DNA of 27,057 bases from Alphaproteobacteria bacterium (lineage in GTDB: Bacteria > Pseudomonadota > Alphaproteobacteria > UBA9219). This document shows, piece by piece, positions 13,598 to 22,456 of this stretch; the stretch's first letter is position 1, and every line of letters begins with the position of its first letter. The translations under genes were made by a program, and so were the position numbers. Location of the stretch: NCBI GenBank assembly GCA_028716765.1, contig JAQUPC010000012.1:1-27057 (forward strand). The letters run 5' to 3'. Below the pieces are notes generated by a model. That model had not been told where the DNA came from. It made no database searches and was given only the letters and a program-made list of their open reading frames with translations.

Positions 13598-13933
13598 CTA
13601 AGCCGCATCCTTGAAAATAAAAAAAGCAGCACCGACCATGCACAGCCCCGCATATAAGAAATTCCAGCTGAGCGGCTTGTCCATGTAAAAGACGGCGAAC
13701 CCCGCGAAGACCAGCATCGTGATGATCTCCTGAATGATCTTTAGCTGGCCAAGCGTGAAAATGCCATAACCCATGCGGTTCGCCGGAACCTGCAGCATAT
13801 ATTCAAATGAAGCGATGCCCCAGCTTACCAAAATCGCGATGATAAGCGGCTTGTGTTGTAAATTCTTCAAATGCCCGTACCAAGCGAAAGTCATAAAAAC
13901 ATTTGAGCCGATCAAAAGCAAAACCGTTTTCAT
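13598..13933 (-). CDS. DUF486 (DMT-like) small membrane protein
   Basis: 111 residues with four predicted membrane helices: MKTVLLLIGSNVFMTFAW, IIAILVSWGIASFEYML, IIQEIITMLVFAGFAVFY and FLYAGLCMVGAAFFIF. The patterns WYGHLK, FEYMLQVPANRMGY and FTLGQLKIIQE are characteristic of DUF486, which resembles small drug/metabolite transporters but has no proven role. The frame is open upstream to 14092; ATG 13933 is preferred because the family starts here with MKT and GAGGAG lies 11 bases before it. It is the first gene of a two-gene unit with arsM. Transport of an arsenical is possible but only inferred from linkage. Confidence 0.85.
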   Translation of the reverse strand: MKTVLLLIGSNVFMTFAWYGHLKNLQHKPLIIAILVSWGIASFEYMLQVPANRMGYGIFTLGQLKIIQEIITMLVFAGFAVFYMDKPLSWNFLYAGLCMVGAAFFIFKDAA

Positions 13934-14257
13934 GGCGGTGCACGCTCCTCGAACATAAATCACGGGCCCTTTCAGGTAACCGGCCCACCCGTCTTGCTTA
14001 TAGAAGATTCCCGTTGCGTGGGAAAGTTCGGCGATTAGACCGCATTTTATTCTTTGCATGGTTACCGCATTACTTTCATGCCTTGAAAACAACCGCTTTT
14101 TCCATGCCTTTCGTAAACTTCAAAAAAATCGGCCTCCGTTAAAAGTTGCTTAAGCACACTTGTGTTATTCATGGATCATAGAAATGTAGCCGGCCAATTA
14201 CGTTGAAAGTTTTACACGCGCAACGATAGCGATGAGATCAATGGGGAGAATAATCAT
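13934..14257. other. 324-base divergent intergenic region
   Basis: No supported gene. The minus-strand frame of the DUF486 gene extends through part of it without family similarity. A degenerate palindrome (CACACTTGTG near 14155-14164) and the GGGGAG ribosome site of the next gene (14243-14248) are visible. It presumably holds promoters for both directions; I cannot place them. Confidence 0.5.
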
Positions 14258-14674
14258 ATGAGCGCCGCGGCAACCCGTGAACTAACCGACGAACAAATGG
14301 TGCAACTCGTCCGCAACGCGTTGATTGTCGCGGGCTCGGAGATGGGCACGAAGGGCGATCATTGGCCCGTTATCAAATCCACCATCCGCAGCATCATGAA
14401 AGACTGGGAAGACTTGCAAATCGAGCGCGCCGTTTACGAAGAAATGAAAAAGCATCTTTACAAACAGCTCGAAGCTATGGAGCGCGTCCTGCCCGAATGC
14501 GCGCCGGACGTTCAAAAAAGGGTCGGGCCGAAGCTGAAAGAATTGCGCGACGTCTACGACGCCTTCTTCACGGATATAAACGAATGCATGATTTACATCG
14601 ACCGAAGCAACCTGCCCATGCACGTCCTTCGCGCCGAGGTCATACTCGATACATTGGAGGGTGGAGATGCTTAA
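14258..14674 (+). CDS. Helical protein of unknown function
   Basis: 138 residues with no recognised family. The composition is mainly helical and charged. A helix-rich core spans LTDEQMVQLVRNALIVAG, WPVIKSTIRSIMKDWEDLQI and residues 56-105, which look coiled-coil capable. The C-terminal part is INECMIYIDRSNLPMHVLRAEVILDTLEGGDA. No signal peptide or membrane segment is visible. ATG 14258 follows GGGGAG by about 9 bases. Its last 8 bases overlap the next gene, so the two are coupled. It is coded like the bulk genes (GC-rich third positions), supporting a real gene. Confidence 0.7.
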   Translation: MSAAATRELTDEQMVQLVRNALIVAGSEMGTKGDHWPVIKSTIRSIMKDWEDLQIERAVYEEMKKHLYKQLEAMERVLPECAPDVQKRVGPKLKELRDVYDAFFTDINECMIYIDRSNLPMHVLRAEVILDTLEGGDA

Positions 14675-14957
14675 CCCAAAGAATGATTATCCCTTTCATG
14701 AGATGCGGGAACTGCCCGCTATCCTTTGGGGGGAACTTGAGGCGTTCAGAGGCGCGCTTCCTGACCTTATTAAAAAGGCCGCGCCTATCTATGATCTCAT
14801 TGGCAATGAGCCGATTTTTAAACCCTTCGTGCAACCATCCGCCGAAGTTTTGTCATCCGCCGTTCCACAAATTGCGACGCCGCAACCGAAGCCCGAGTTT
14901 ACGCCGGCGAGAACATGGAAACACAAACCGAATAGACTCGCTCCAACCCAAGGTTAG
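14667..14957 (+). CDS. Small protein of unknown function
   Basis: 96 residues, no recognised family. The N-terminal half is ordered-looking: NDYPFHEMRELPAILWGELEAF, then FRGALPDLIKKAAPIYDLIGNEPIF. The C-terminal third is rich in Pro, Gln, Thr and Lys and likely disordered. ATG 14667 is 5 bases after GGAGGG and overlaps the stop of the preceding gene. The in-frame GTG at 14661 is part of the ribosome site and less likely. A strong terminator follows 18 bases after the stop, closing a two-gene transcript. Confidence 0.65.
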   Translation: MLNPKNDYPFHEMRELPAILWGELEAFRGALPDLIKKAAPIYDLIGNEPIFKPFVQPSAEVLSSAVPQIATPQPKPEFTPARTWKHKPNRLAPTQG

Positions 14958-14975
14958 TTGCTCGGTTATAAACTT

Positions 14976-15008
14976 AGCCCGGCTGGGGAAACCCGGCCGG
15001 GCTCTTTT
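14976..15008 (+). terminator. Intrinsic terminator
   Basis: GCCCGGCTGGG and CCCGGCCGGGC form an 11-base stem with one G-T pair and a GAAA tetraloop, followed by TCTTTTT. It ends the two-gene unit at 14258-14957. Confidence 0.92.
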
Positions 15009-15014
15009 TCTGTT

Positions 15015-15037
15015 GTCATTCCCGCCTCCACGGGAAT
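15015..15037. repeat. Partial copy of the GTCATTCCCG palindromic repeat
   Basis: GTCATTCCCG, loop CCTCCA, CGGGAAT: a 7-base perfect stem. The outer bases match the repeat family found at 16880, 17082 (inverted), 25644 and 25746 (inverted), but the loop differs and the flanking ATCCAG is missing. Confidence 0.6.
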
Positions 15038-15159
15038 AACGCCTGCTTTGACAAACCAGAAAACCACTATTTATTAACCTTTCCGCCTTTATGGTCGGGG
15101 TTGCCTTTGGCTCTGGAATCGCCAATTATGGGCCTGATTTTACTCTCAGGGGGTTTGAT

Positions 15160-15558
15160 ATGCGTCGTCTGTTTCTCGGCCTTTCCGTTGTGGCCCTGCT
15201 TGTCGCCTGCTCGTCGCAGATTGCCGAATTCTGGCGCCCCATCAGCGAACCGAACCTTTTGATGTCGCCCCAAAAGGCCCAATCGAAGCTCGATTTCGAC
15301 CTGAGCCAGTGCAAATGCGGCATCTTCCCCGAGAACGTCCCGCCGTCGGATCAAATCGCCTTCCAGCCCGATAAGCAGCGTTTTGCCGAGACAAGCGTAA
15401 CCGTCACCGAAAACAGAAGCGGCGATTGCATCATGCGCCCCAGCCTCGTCGTGGCCGAATGCATGCGCGCGCGCGGATGGGAAGTGACCAAGTGCTCGGG
15501 CCGCATGCCGCTGGCGGGCGGCGGCGCGCTTTGCGCGGGGGCTACGGTCGACCAATGA
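15160..15558 (+). CDS. Cysteine-rich lipoprotein of unknown function
   Basis: 132 residues. The start MRRLFLGLSVVALLVAC is a lipoprotein signal with lipobox LVAC, cleavage before Cys17; this makes it a substrate for Lgt. The mature part holds six further cysteines (51, 53, 90, 101, 112, 125), which could form three disulfides in the periplasm. ECMRARGWE (100-108) is a pattern I associate with small envelope lipoproteins. ATG 15160 follows AGGGGG by 6 bases; the longer frame from 15091 would bury the signal peptide. Its stop overlaps the purB start (ATGA), so translation is coupled with an unrelated cytoplasmic enzyme. Family not recognised. Confidence 0.8.
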   Translation: MRRLFLGLSVVALLVACSSQIAEFWRPISEPNLLMSPQKAQSKLDFDLSQCKCGIFPENVPPSDQIAFQPDKQRFAETSVTVTENRSGDCIMRPSLVVAECMRARGWEVTKCSGRMPLAGGGALCAGATVDQ

Positions 15559-16868
15559 TCCCGCGTTACTCCCGCGCCGTGATGGCGCGCATTTGGGACC
15601 CCGAGAACAAACTTCGCATCTGGTTCGAAATCGAGGCGCACGCGTGCGACGCACAGGCCGCGCTTGGCGTCATCCCCAAATCGGCGGCGAAAAACGTTTG
15701 GAAAAATGGCCAATGGGATCTGGCCCGCATTGAAAAAATCGAGGAAGAGACGCGCCACGACGTTCTCGCCTTCCTCACCAATCTCGCGGAAAACATCGGC
15801 CCCGACGCGCGCTTCGTGCATCAGGGCATGACCTCCAGCGACATCCTCGATACCGCCCTCGCCGTCCAGATGAAGCAGGCGGCGGATATCCTTCTCGGCG
15901 ATCTGGACGAACTGCTGAAAGCCCTGAAAAAACGGATTGAGGAACACCTCGACACCCTGACCATCGGGCGCAGCCACGGCATCCACGCCGAGCCGACAAG
16001 CTTCGGCCTGAAACTCGCCACGCATTACGCCGCATTCCAGCGCGGCATAAAGCGCCTCAAGGCCGCGCGCGAGGAAATTGCCACCTGCGCCATCTCCGGC
16101 CCGGTAGGAAGCTTCGCGACCGTCGACCCGCGCGTCGAGGCTCATGTTGCGAAAAAAATGGGTCTGCACGTCGAACCGATTTCGACGCAGGTCATCCCGC
16201 GCGACCGCCACGCCATGTATTTCGCGACGCTCGGCGTCATCGCCAGTTCGATCGAAAACCTTGCGCTGGAAGTCCGCCATCTGCAGCGCAGCGAAGTCCG
16301 CGAAGCCGAGGAGCCGTTCGCCAAAGGCCAAAAGGGCTCGAGCGCCATGCCGCACAAGCGCAACCCCATACTGGCCGAAAACCTCACGGGGCTCGCGCGT
16401 ATCGTGCGCGCCGCCGTCACGCCCGCGCTGGAGAACGTGGCGCTTTGGCACGAACGCGACATCTCGCACTCGGCCGTGGAACGCGTCATGGCTCCCGACG
16501 CCACGATCGCGCTCGATTTCGCGCTGGTGCGCCTCACGGGGCTTATTAAGGGCATGGTGGTTTACCCGGAACGGATCAAGGCCAATCTGGAATCGCTGGG
16601 CGGCCTGCATTTCTCGCAACGCGCTTTGTTGGCGCTGACGCAGGCCGGAATGAGCCGCGAAAAGGCTTACAAACTCGCGCAGGAGAACGCTATGGCGGTC
16701 TGGCACGACCTGCAAAAGGGCAAGCCCGCGCAGTTTCAGGACAGGCTTAAGGCCGACAAGGAAATCCGCAAACACCTGTCGCCCAGGCAGCTGGCCGCGT
16801 GCTTCGACCCGCAATTCTACATCCGTCACGCGCACACGATCTGGAAACGGGTTCTGGCGGAGAAGTAA
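15555..16868 (+). CDS. purB: Adenylosuccinate lyase
   Basis: 437 residues; removes fumarate from SAICAR and from adenylosuccinate in purine synthesis. The superfamily signature SSAMPHKRNP (262-271) contains the catalytic Ser263. TSSDILDT (93-100) and GRSHGIHAEPTSFGLKL (138-154, with His141) are the other two conserved active-site regions. The N-terminus MIPRYSRAVMARIWDPENKL is typical. The frame opens earlier (15426) inside the lipoprotein gene, but ATG 15555 gives the standard start and the ATGA overlap. A composite palindromic repeat begins 11 bases after the stop. Confidence 0.96.
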   Translation: MIPRYSRAVMARIWDPENKLRIWFEIEAHACDAQAALGVIPKSAAKNVWKNGQWDLARIEKIEEETRHDVLAFLTNLAENIGPDARFVHQGMTSSDILDTALAVQMKQAADILLGDLDELLKALKKRIEEHLDTLTIGRSHGIHAEPTSFGLKLATHYAAFQRGIKRLKAAREEIATCAISGPVGSFATVDPRVEAHVAKKMGLHVEPISTQVIPRDRHAMYFATLGVIASSIENLALEVRHLQRSEVREAEEPFAKGQKGSSAMPHKRNPILAENLTGLARIVRAAVTPALENVALWHERDISHSAVERVMAPDATIALDFALVRLTGLIKGMVVYPERIKANLESLGGLHFSQRALLALTQAGMSREKAYKLAQENAMAVWHDLQKGKPAQFQDRLKADKEIRKHLSPRQLAACFDPQFYIRHAHTIWKRVLAEK

Positions 16869-16879
16869 AGGGTTACTAT

Positions 16880-17082
16880 GTCATTCCCGCGAAAGCGGGA
16901 ATCCAGCGGCGAGCGTCCGCGAGCCGTATAAGGAGTTCTAATTATACAGGAAACAAGTCAACCCATTCCGGATTCGATTTTTCTATCAATTCGATTATGT
17001 AGACACAGCCTTGTTTTGGCATTTCTCTTGCCTCATATGCTCGCTATCGCTCGCACTGGATTCCCGCTTTCGCGGGAATGAC
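16880..17082. mobile_element. MITE-like element with ~50-base inverted ends
   Basis: The left end GTCATTCCCGCGAAAGCGGG (from 16880) and the right end (to 17082) are inverted copies. Both contain the perfect hairpin ATTCCCGC-GAAA-GCGGGAAT, then ATCCAG, then a looser GCGAGCG...GCGAGC...ATA stretch. The roughly 95 bases between the ends are AT-rich and non-coding. No transposase is present, so any movement would need help in trans. It could equally be two REP units that inserted face to face. Confidence 0.6.
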
Positions 17083-17121
17083 GAACTGTGATTGAAGGTT
17101 GGCAACACGCCAGGACTACCT

Positions 17122-17442
17122 TTAAGCCCCCGCCGCTCCGGCTTTTTCCTCTTCCCGCGCGGCCATATCGGCGGCGAGAACGAGATGGGCCAGTTCCTCG
17201 GCTTCCTGCCAGCGGCGGCGCAGGACTTCAAGATAGGCCTCGACATCTTCGACGCGCCGGTTGTGGGACGACGGGTCTTCCTTGCGGAGGCTGTATTCTT
17301 GATAAACCTTTTCGGCGCGAAGTTCGAAATAGGGAACCAGCTCCTCGATCTCAAGGTCCTTGAACTCCTCAAGAGTCAGGGCTTGCCGCACCATCTCGGC
17401 GGCATAAGAGCCATAACGGTCCTTGAGTTCGTCGAAAATCAT
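17122..17442 (-). CDS. Small acidic protein with FDEL-DRYGS motif (copy B)
   Basis: 106 residues, helical and strongly acidic, no recognised family. The N-terminus MIFDELKDRYGSYAAEMVRQALTLEEF aligns with FDELEDRFGSDNALAILRAL in the gene just upstream, so the two are diverged paralogues. The rest is charged helix (YFELRAEKVYQEY, VEAYLEVLRRRWQEAEELAHLVL) and an Ala/Glu/Lys-rich end. No signal peptide or membrane segment. ATG 17442 lies 3 bases after the stop of copy A, so the two are translated together. The palindromic repeat element lies just beyond its 3' end. Confidence 0.65.
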   Translation of the reverse strand: MIFDELKDRYGSYAAEMVRQALTLEEFKDLEIEELVPYFELRAEKVYQEYSLRKEDPSSHNRRVEDVEAYLEVLRRRWQEAEELAHLVLAADMAAREEEKAGAAGA

Positions 17443-17445
17443 GTT

Positions 17446-17652
17446 TCAGTGCTTCGTTTGATAACGGACGCTTTCCGCCATCAGGCGAAAAACGTTCTCC
17501 AGCCGCTCTTCCCGCGACAGGCTAACCACCCATTCCTCACGGACGCCCTCGAACCGCTCCAGCGCGCGAAGAATGGCAAGGGCGTTGTCGCTGCCGAAAC
17601 GGTCTTCAAGCTCGTCGAAATCGAGGCCTTGGTCTTCCAAATGATCCAGCAT
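17446..17652 (-). CDS. Small acidic protein with FDEL-DRFGS motif (copy A)
   Basis: 68 residues from ATG 17652: MLDHLEDQGLDFDELEDRFG, then SDNALAILRALERFEGVREEW and a C-terminal helix LSREERLENVFRLMAESVRY. The shared motif FDEL-x-DR-[FY]-GS marks it as a paralogue of the next gene. ATG 17652 is chosen since GGGGG lies 6 bases upstream; an in-frame ATG at 17700 adds 16 residues (MVVYQLLFEGHLRGLI) but has no ribosome site. Function unknown. The two genes follow the ferredoxin gene on the same strand after a gap of about 130 bases. Confidence 0.6.
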   Translation of the reverse strand: MLDHLEDQGLDFDELEDRFGSDNALAILRALERFEGVREEWVVSLSREERLENVFRLMAESVRYQTKH

Positions 17653-17786
17653 GATCAGCCCCCGTAAATGGCCTTCGAATAATAACTGGTACACCACCAT
17701 TCTGTCTTTTTTATGGAGACTAACGTTCCCGGCAACGGTTGTAAACGGGGCGCGGGCCTACCTTCAAAAGGCAGTCGATCCTGGCC

Positions 17787-18113
17787 TTACAGCGAGCCCG
17801 GCGCCAGCTTTATCTTCAGTCCGTCAATCTCCCTGGTAAAGAAGATCTGGCAGGCAAGGCGCGAGTCTCCGGTCACGCCGAAAGCGCCGTCCAGCATGCC
17901 GATCTCTTCCTCCGAAGGTTCCGGTATTTTGCTCTTCCATTCCGGATCGACGTAGATATGGCAGGTCGCGCAGGCGCACGAACCGCCGCATTGCCCCAAA
18001 ATGGGAATGCCGCCCTCACGGATGATTTCCATCACGCTCCACTCCTCGGTAGCCAGAAGCTTGTGCGTCTTGCCTTCCATGTCGTCGCAGTAAATATACA
18101 TTTCCGTGCTCAT
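17787..18113 (-). CDS. Adrenodoxin-type [2Fe-2S] ferredoxin
   Basis: 108 residues. The cluster ligands are in the classic C-x5-C-x2-C-x36-C spacing: Cys42, Cys48, Cys51 (within CGGSCACATC) and Cys88 (RLACQI). Other family marks are ACATCHIYVDPEW, EEEIGMLDGAF and the C-terminal LKIKLAPG. It carries single electrons between an NAD(P)H reductase and an acceptor such as a P450 or oxygenase, or serves iron-sulfur biogenesis. It lies 21 bases downstream of the ferredoxin reductase gene on the same strand, so the reductase is the evident electron donor. The final acceptor is not in the window. ATG 18113 is preceded by GAGGG at short distance. Confidence 0.93.
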   Translation of the reverse strand: MSTEMYIYCDDMEGKTHKLLATEEWSVMEIIREGGIPILGQCGGSCACATCHIYVDPEWKSKIPEPSEEEIGMLDGAFGVTGDSRLACQIFFTREIDGLKIKLAPGSL

Positions 18114-18134
18114 GATCCCTCGGCTGGCTGCTGG

Positions 18135-19199
<1,065 letters not shown>

Positions 19200-19268
19200 C
19201 TACGATATGGGGATGCCGAGGGTCATAAACCACTCCTGTCCCGGCTTCAAGGGGCAGAAAAAAGCCGC

Positions 19269-20057
19269 CTACGTACCCGTGAATTTCGGCGGACGGCCGC
19301 CCGATTTGGCTATCAGGAACTCGCGGAAATCGAAACTGCGCGATGTTTGCCCAAAATAGGCGTGTTCAAGGCCAAGATGCGCGTTCAGGTTGCTTTCGAA
19401 TGACTGCAAAGCCAGCCTTTTTATGCCGCCGTAGGCCTTGGTCGGGCCTTCCGCCAACTGAACGGCCAGCTTCATGGCCTCTTCCTGCAATTTATCGTCT
19501 TCCACAATACGATTAACTAGGCCAAGCCTCTCGCCGGTCCCGGTGTCGAATTCCCGGCTGAGCATCAGCAATTCGACGGCGCGGTTAAGCCCGATTTTAC
19601 GCGGCAGAAAGTAAGAACACGCGCCGTCGGGGGTCAGGCCGTATTCGGTAAACTTGCAGTTAAATCGCGCCCCGCGCGACGAAATGACCAGATCGGACGC
19701 CAGCATAAGGCTAAGCCCCGGGCCTTCAACCCGTCCTTCCACGGCCGCAAGCACGGGCTTTTCCATCGCCTGCAGCTCGCGAATGGCCGAATGGTAGGGG
19801 GCAACGATGTTGTTGGCATGCTCCAGCGCCACATTAATATCGCCGGCAAAAACGTTCATGTCTACGCCGCCCATAAAATTGCCGCCCGCGCCGCATAACA
19901 TAACGGCCCGCACGCTGCGGTCCGTCGTTGCGTTTTTCAAAACGGTGAACATCTGGCTGGCCACGTCGAGCGTCATGGCGTTTGCGCGATCGGGGCGATT
20001 GAACGTCAAAACGAGAACGGCGCCGTTCCGCGATGACAAAACCTCGTTAGCCGCCAT
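19269..20057 (-). CDS. Enoyl-CoA hydratase/isomerase family protein
   Basis: 262 residues of the crotonase fold. Landmarks are VLVLTFNRPDRANAM, the first oxyanion-hole strand AGGNFMGGVDM (57-67), the second VEGPGLSLMLASDLVIS (110-126), and EYGLTPDGACSYFLPRKIG (138-156). Asp144 in the TPDGA turn resembles the PaaG-type isomerase position rather than the PGAGGT of true hydratases; Glu138 is also kept. So a hydratase or a ring/double-bond isomerase are both possible. The usual GG in the second oxyanion strand reads GPG. No other beta-oxidation gene is next to it. ATG 20057 follows GGGAGG by 5 bases. Confidence 0.88.
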   Translation of the reverse strand: MAANEVLSSRNGAVLVLTFNRPDRANAMTLDVASQMFTVLKNATTDRSVRAVMLCGAGGNFMGGVDMNVFAGDINVALEHANNIVAPYHSAIRELQAMEKPVLAAVEGRVEGPGLSLMLASDLVISSRGARFNCKFTEYGLTPDGACSYFLPRKIGLNRAVELLMLSREFDTGTGERLGLVNRIVEDDKLQEEAMKLAVQLAEGPTKAYGGIKRLALQSFESNLNAHLGLEHAYFGQTSRSFDFREFLIAKSGGRPPKFTGT

Positions 20058-20198
20058 TTCAGCCTCCCGCTTGCTAATTGTTTATTGGAATCATTTAAGG
20101 ATTCGCCCCGCGCGATTAGATCGCGGCCAGCCCGATTTGGCAATCCGCCACATGCAAATCGCTCTCTTTTCGCGCTTTTGCGAATCGGTCATGCTGGC

Positions 20199-20408
20199 AT
20201 GGAGACGAAGGAGCCCGGCTTGGGAACAGCGACCCGCGAAGTGCTTATCGAAATGGCCCGCATGGGAAGCATCATGCGCGTTACGGCCGTCGACGCCGCG
20301 ACGGGCATCGAGGTCGTCATTCAGGGCCCGGCCAACGCCAGCCAGAAAGAACTGCAAAGGATCGCCATCGCCAAGCTTAACTATGTCATGAAGCGCAAAA
20401 AACCCTAA
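20199..20408 (+). CDS. DUF6898-like small protein
   Basis: 69 residues: VLIEMARMGSIMRVTAVDAA then TGIEVVIQGPANASQKELQRIAIAKLNYVMKRKKP. The pattern IDAATG-EV-I-GPANAS with a C-terminal KL-YV is that of a small conserved alphaproteobacterial family which I believe is DUF6898; its function is unknown. ATG 20199 gives the family length; there is no convincing ribosome site, and a longer frame from 20085 has an unconserved Arg-rich start. It diverges from the enoyl-CoA hydratase gene and converges on the FAS1 gene. Confidence 0.7.
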   Translation: METKEPGLGTATREVLIEMARMGSIMRVTAVDAATGIEVVIQGPANASQKELQRIAIAKLNYVMKRKKP

Positions 20409-20432
20409 ACGCTCGTTCGTCTGCCGCGCTTA

Positions 20433-21212
20433 TTACCAGCCCAGCCCTTTCAACCAGCCGCGCAGGCCTTTCTTTTCGCCTTCGGGCTGCTTTGCAGGCT
20501 CTGGCGCTGAGGGCAGTGAGGGCGGTGAAGTTGGCGCAGGCGTAGCTTTGACTTCCGGAGCAACCGGCGCGGCGGCTGGCGTCTCCTGCTTTGCCGGCAC
20601 CGTTTCCGGTTGTTTCGTTCCCTGCTTTTCCTGCTTTTCCTGCTTGCCAGGAATTTCGGGCACAGCGGGCATAGGCTGTTCCGCCGCAGGTTTTTCCTTA
20701 AAGGACGGCGGCACCATAACCGCGCTTACGATATGAACTATGCCGTTGCCCGCCTTAAGGTCAGGCGTGACGAACTCGGCGTCATTGACCTTGATGGTCT
20801 TTCCGGTGCCGTCGAACAAAATGCTTTCGCCGCTCGCCGTGGCCGGTCCGGCCTTGCGACCGGCAATGTTGTTCATGGAAACCAGGCTGCCGGAAATAAC
20901 GTGATACTTCACGAAGCTTTGAAGATGATCCTTGTCCGCATTGGCCTTTTTCATAATATCCGAAGGCGCTTTGCCGAAAGCTTCGTTCGAGGGCGCAAAA
21001 ACGGTCAGAATCTCGTCCTTGGATTCGAACATTTTTTCCAGCCCCGCCTCCTTAATGGTATCGGCGAATTTGCTGAGTTCCTTTTGGCCGGAGATGACCT
21101 TCATAGCGTTGGGCAGCGGCGCGTTTTCTTCCTTTTCTTTCGCCCAACCGTCAACAGGAAGCAGAACCAGCGCAAAAAGCATGAGCAAAAGCAAACGCAG
21201 GACGTTTTTCAT
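20433..21212 (-). CDS. Secreted fasciclin (FAS1) domain protein
   Basis: 259 residues. Signal peptide (about 1-24, cleavage after DGWA). One FAS1 domain (about 37-168): LSKFADTIKEAGLEKMF, ILTVFAPSNEAFGKAP (the H1 box) and GNGIVHIVSAVMVPP (H2 box with the conserved I-H-V core). FAS1 domains mediate adhesion or surface interactions. From about 170 to the end is a low-complexity tail of Pro, Ala, Glu, Lys and Gln, with the short repeat KQEKQEKQ, closing in a basic amphipathic end GLRGWLKGLGW. It is probably periplasmic or surface-attached. ATG 21212 follows a strong AGGAGG. Monocistronic as far as visible. Confidence 0.92.
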   Translation of the reverse strand: MKNVLRLLLLMLFALVLLPVDGWAKEKEENAPLPNAMKVISGQKELSKFADTIKEAGLEKMFESKDEILTVFAPSNEAFGKAPSDIMKKANADKDHLQSFVKYHVISGSLVSMNNIAGRKAGPATASGESILFDGTGKTIKVNDAEFVTPDLKAGNGIVHIVSAVMVPPSFKEKPAAEQPMPAVPEIPGKQEKQEKQGTKQPETVPAKQETPAAAPVAPEVKATPAPTSPPSLPSAPEPAKQPEGEKKGLRGWLKGLGW

Positions 21213-21328
21213 CGGAATTCCTCCTGAACAGCCAGACTGTTAAGAATTGGGTGCATTCAAGAACTATACAACAACCCGTTCACGGTCAAGCAAAGGACTC
21301 GGGTTGCGCGGCGCGTCTTTTATGCTAA

Positions 21329-22321
<993 letters not shown>

Positions 22322-22329
22322 TTAACCAT
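22322..22329 (+). promoter_or_regulatory. CtrA-like half-site after mdh
   Basis: A perfect TTAACCAT starting right after the mdh stop codon, 128 bases before the next start. Downstream TTGACG (22366-22371), 16 bases, ATTAAT (22388-22393) is a weak possible promoter for the 22457 gene. Confidence 0.3.
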
Positions 22330-22456
22330 AACAACCGGTTTCTGTTATCATCTGAACTAAATCGTTTGACGGTGCGAACGGGAGGCCATTAATCTCCTCC
22401 ACGCCAACAAGGCTGTGTCTTTTTTGCTCGATCATCTTTTAAGGGAGAAATTTTTC

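Noticed and set aside
15351..16835. 494-residue minus-strand frame
   Set aside because: It is antisense to purB, with no motif and skewed Arg/His composition.
16880..17082. CRISPR array
   Set aside because: The repeats are inverted, few and unevenly spaced, and no cas gene is present.
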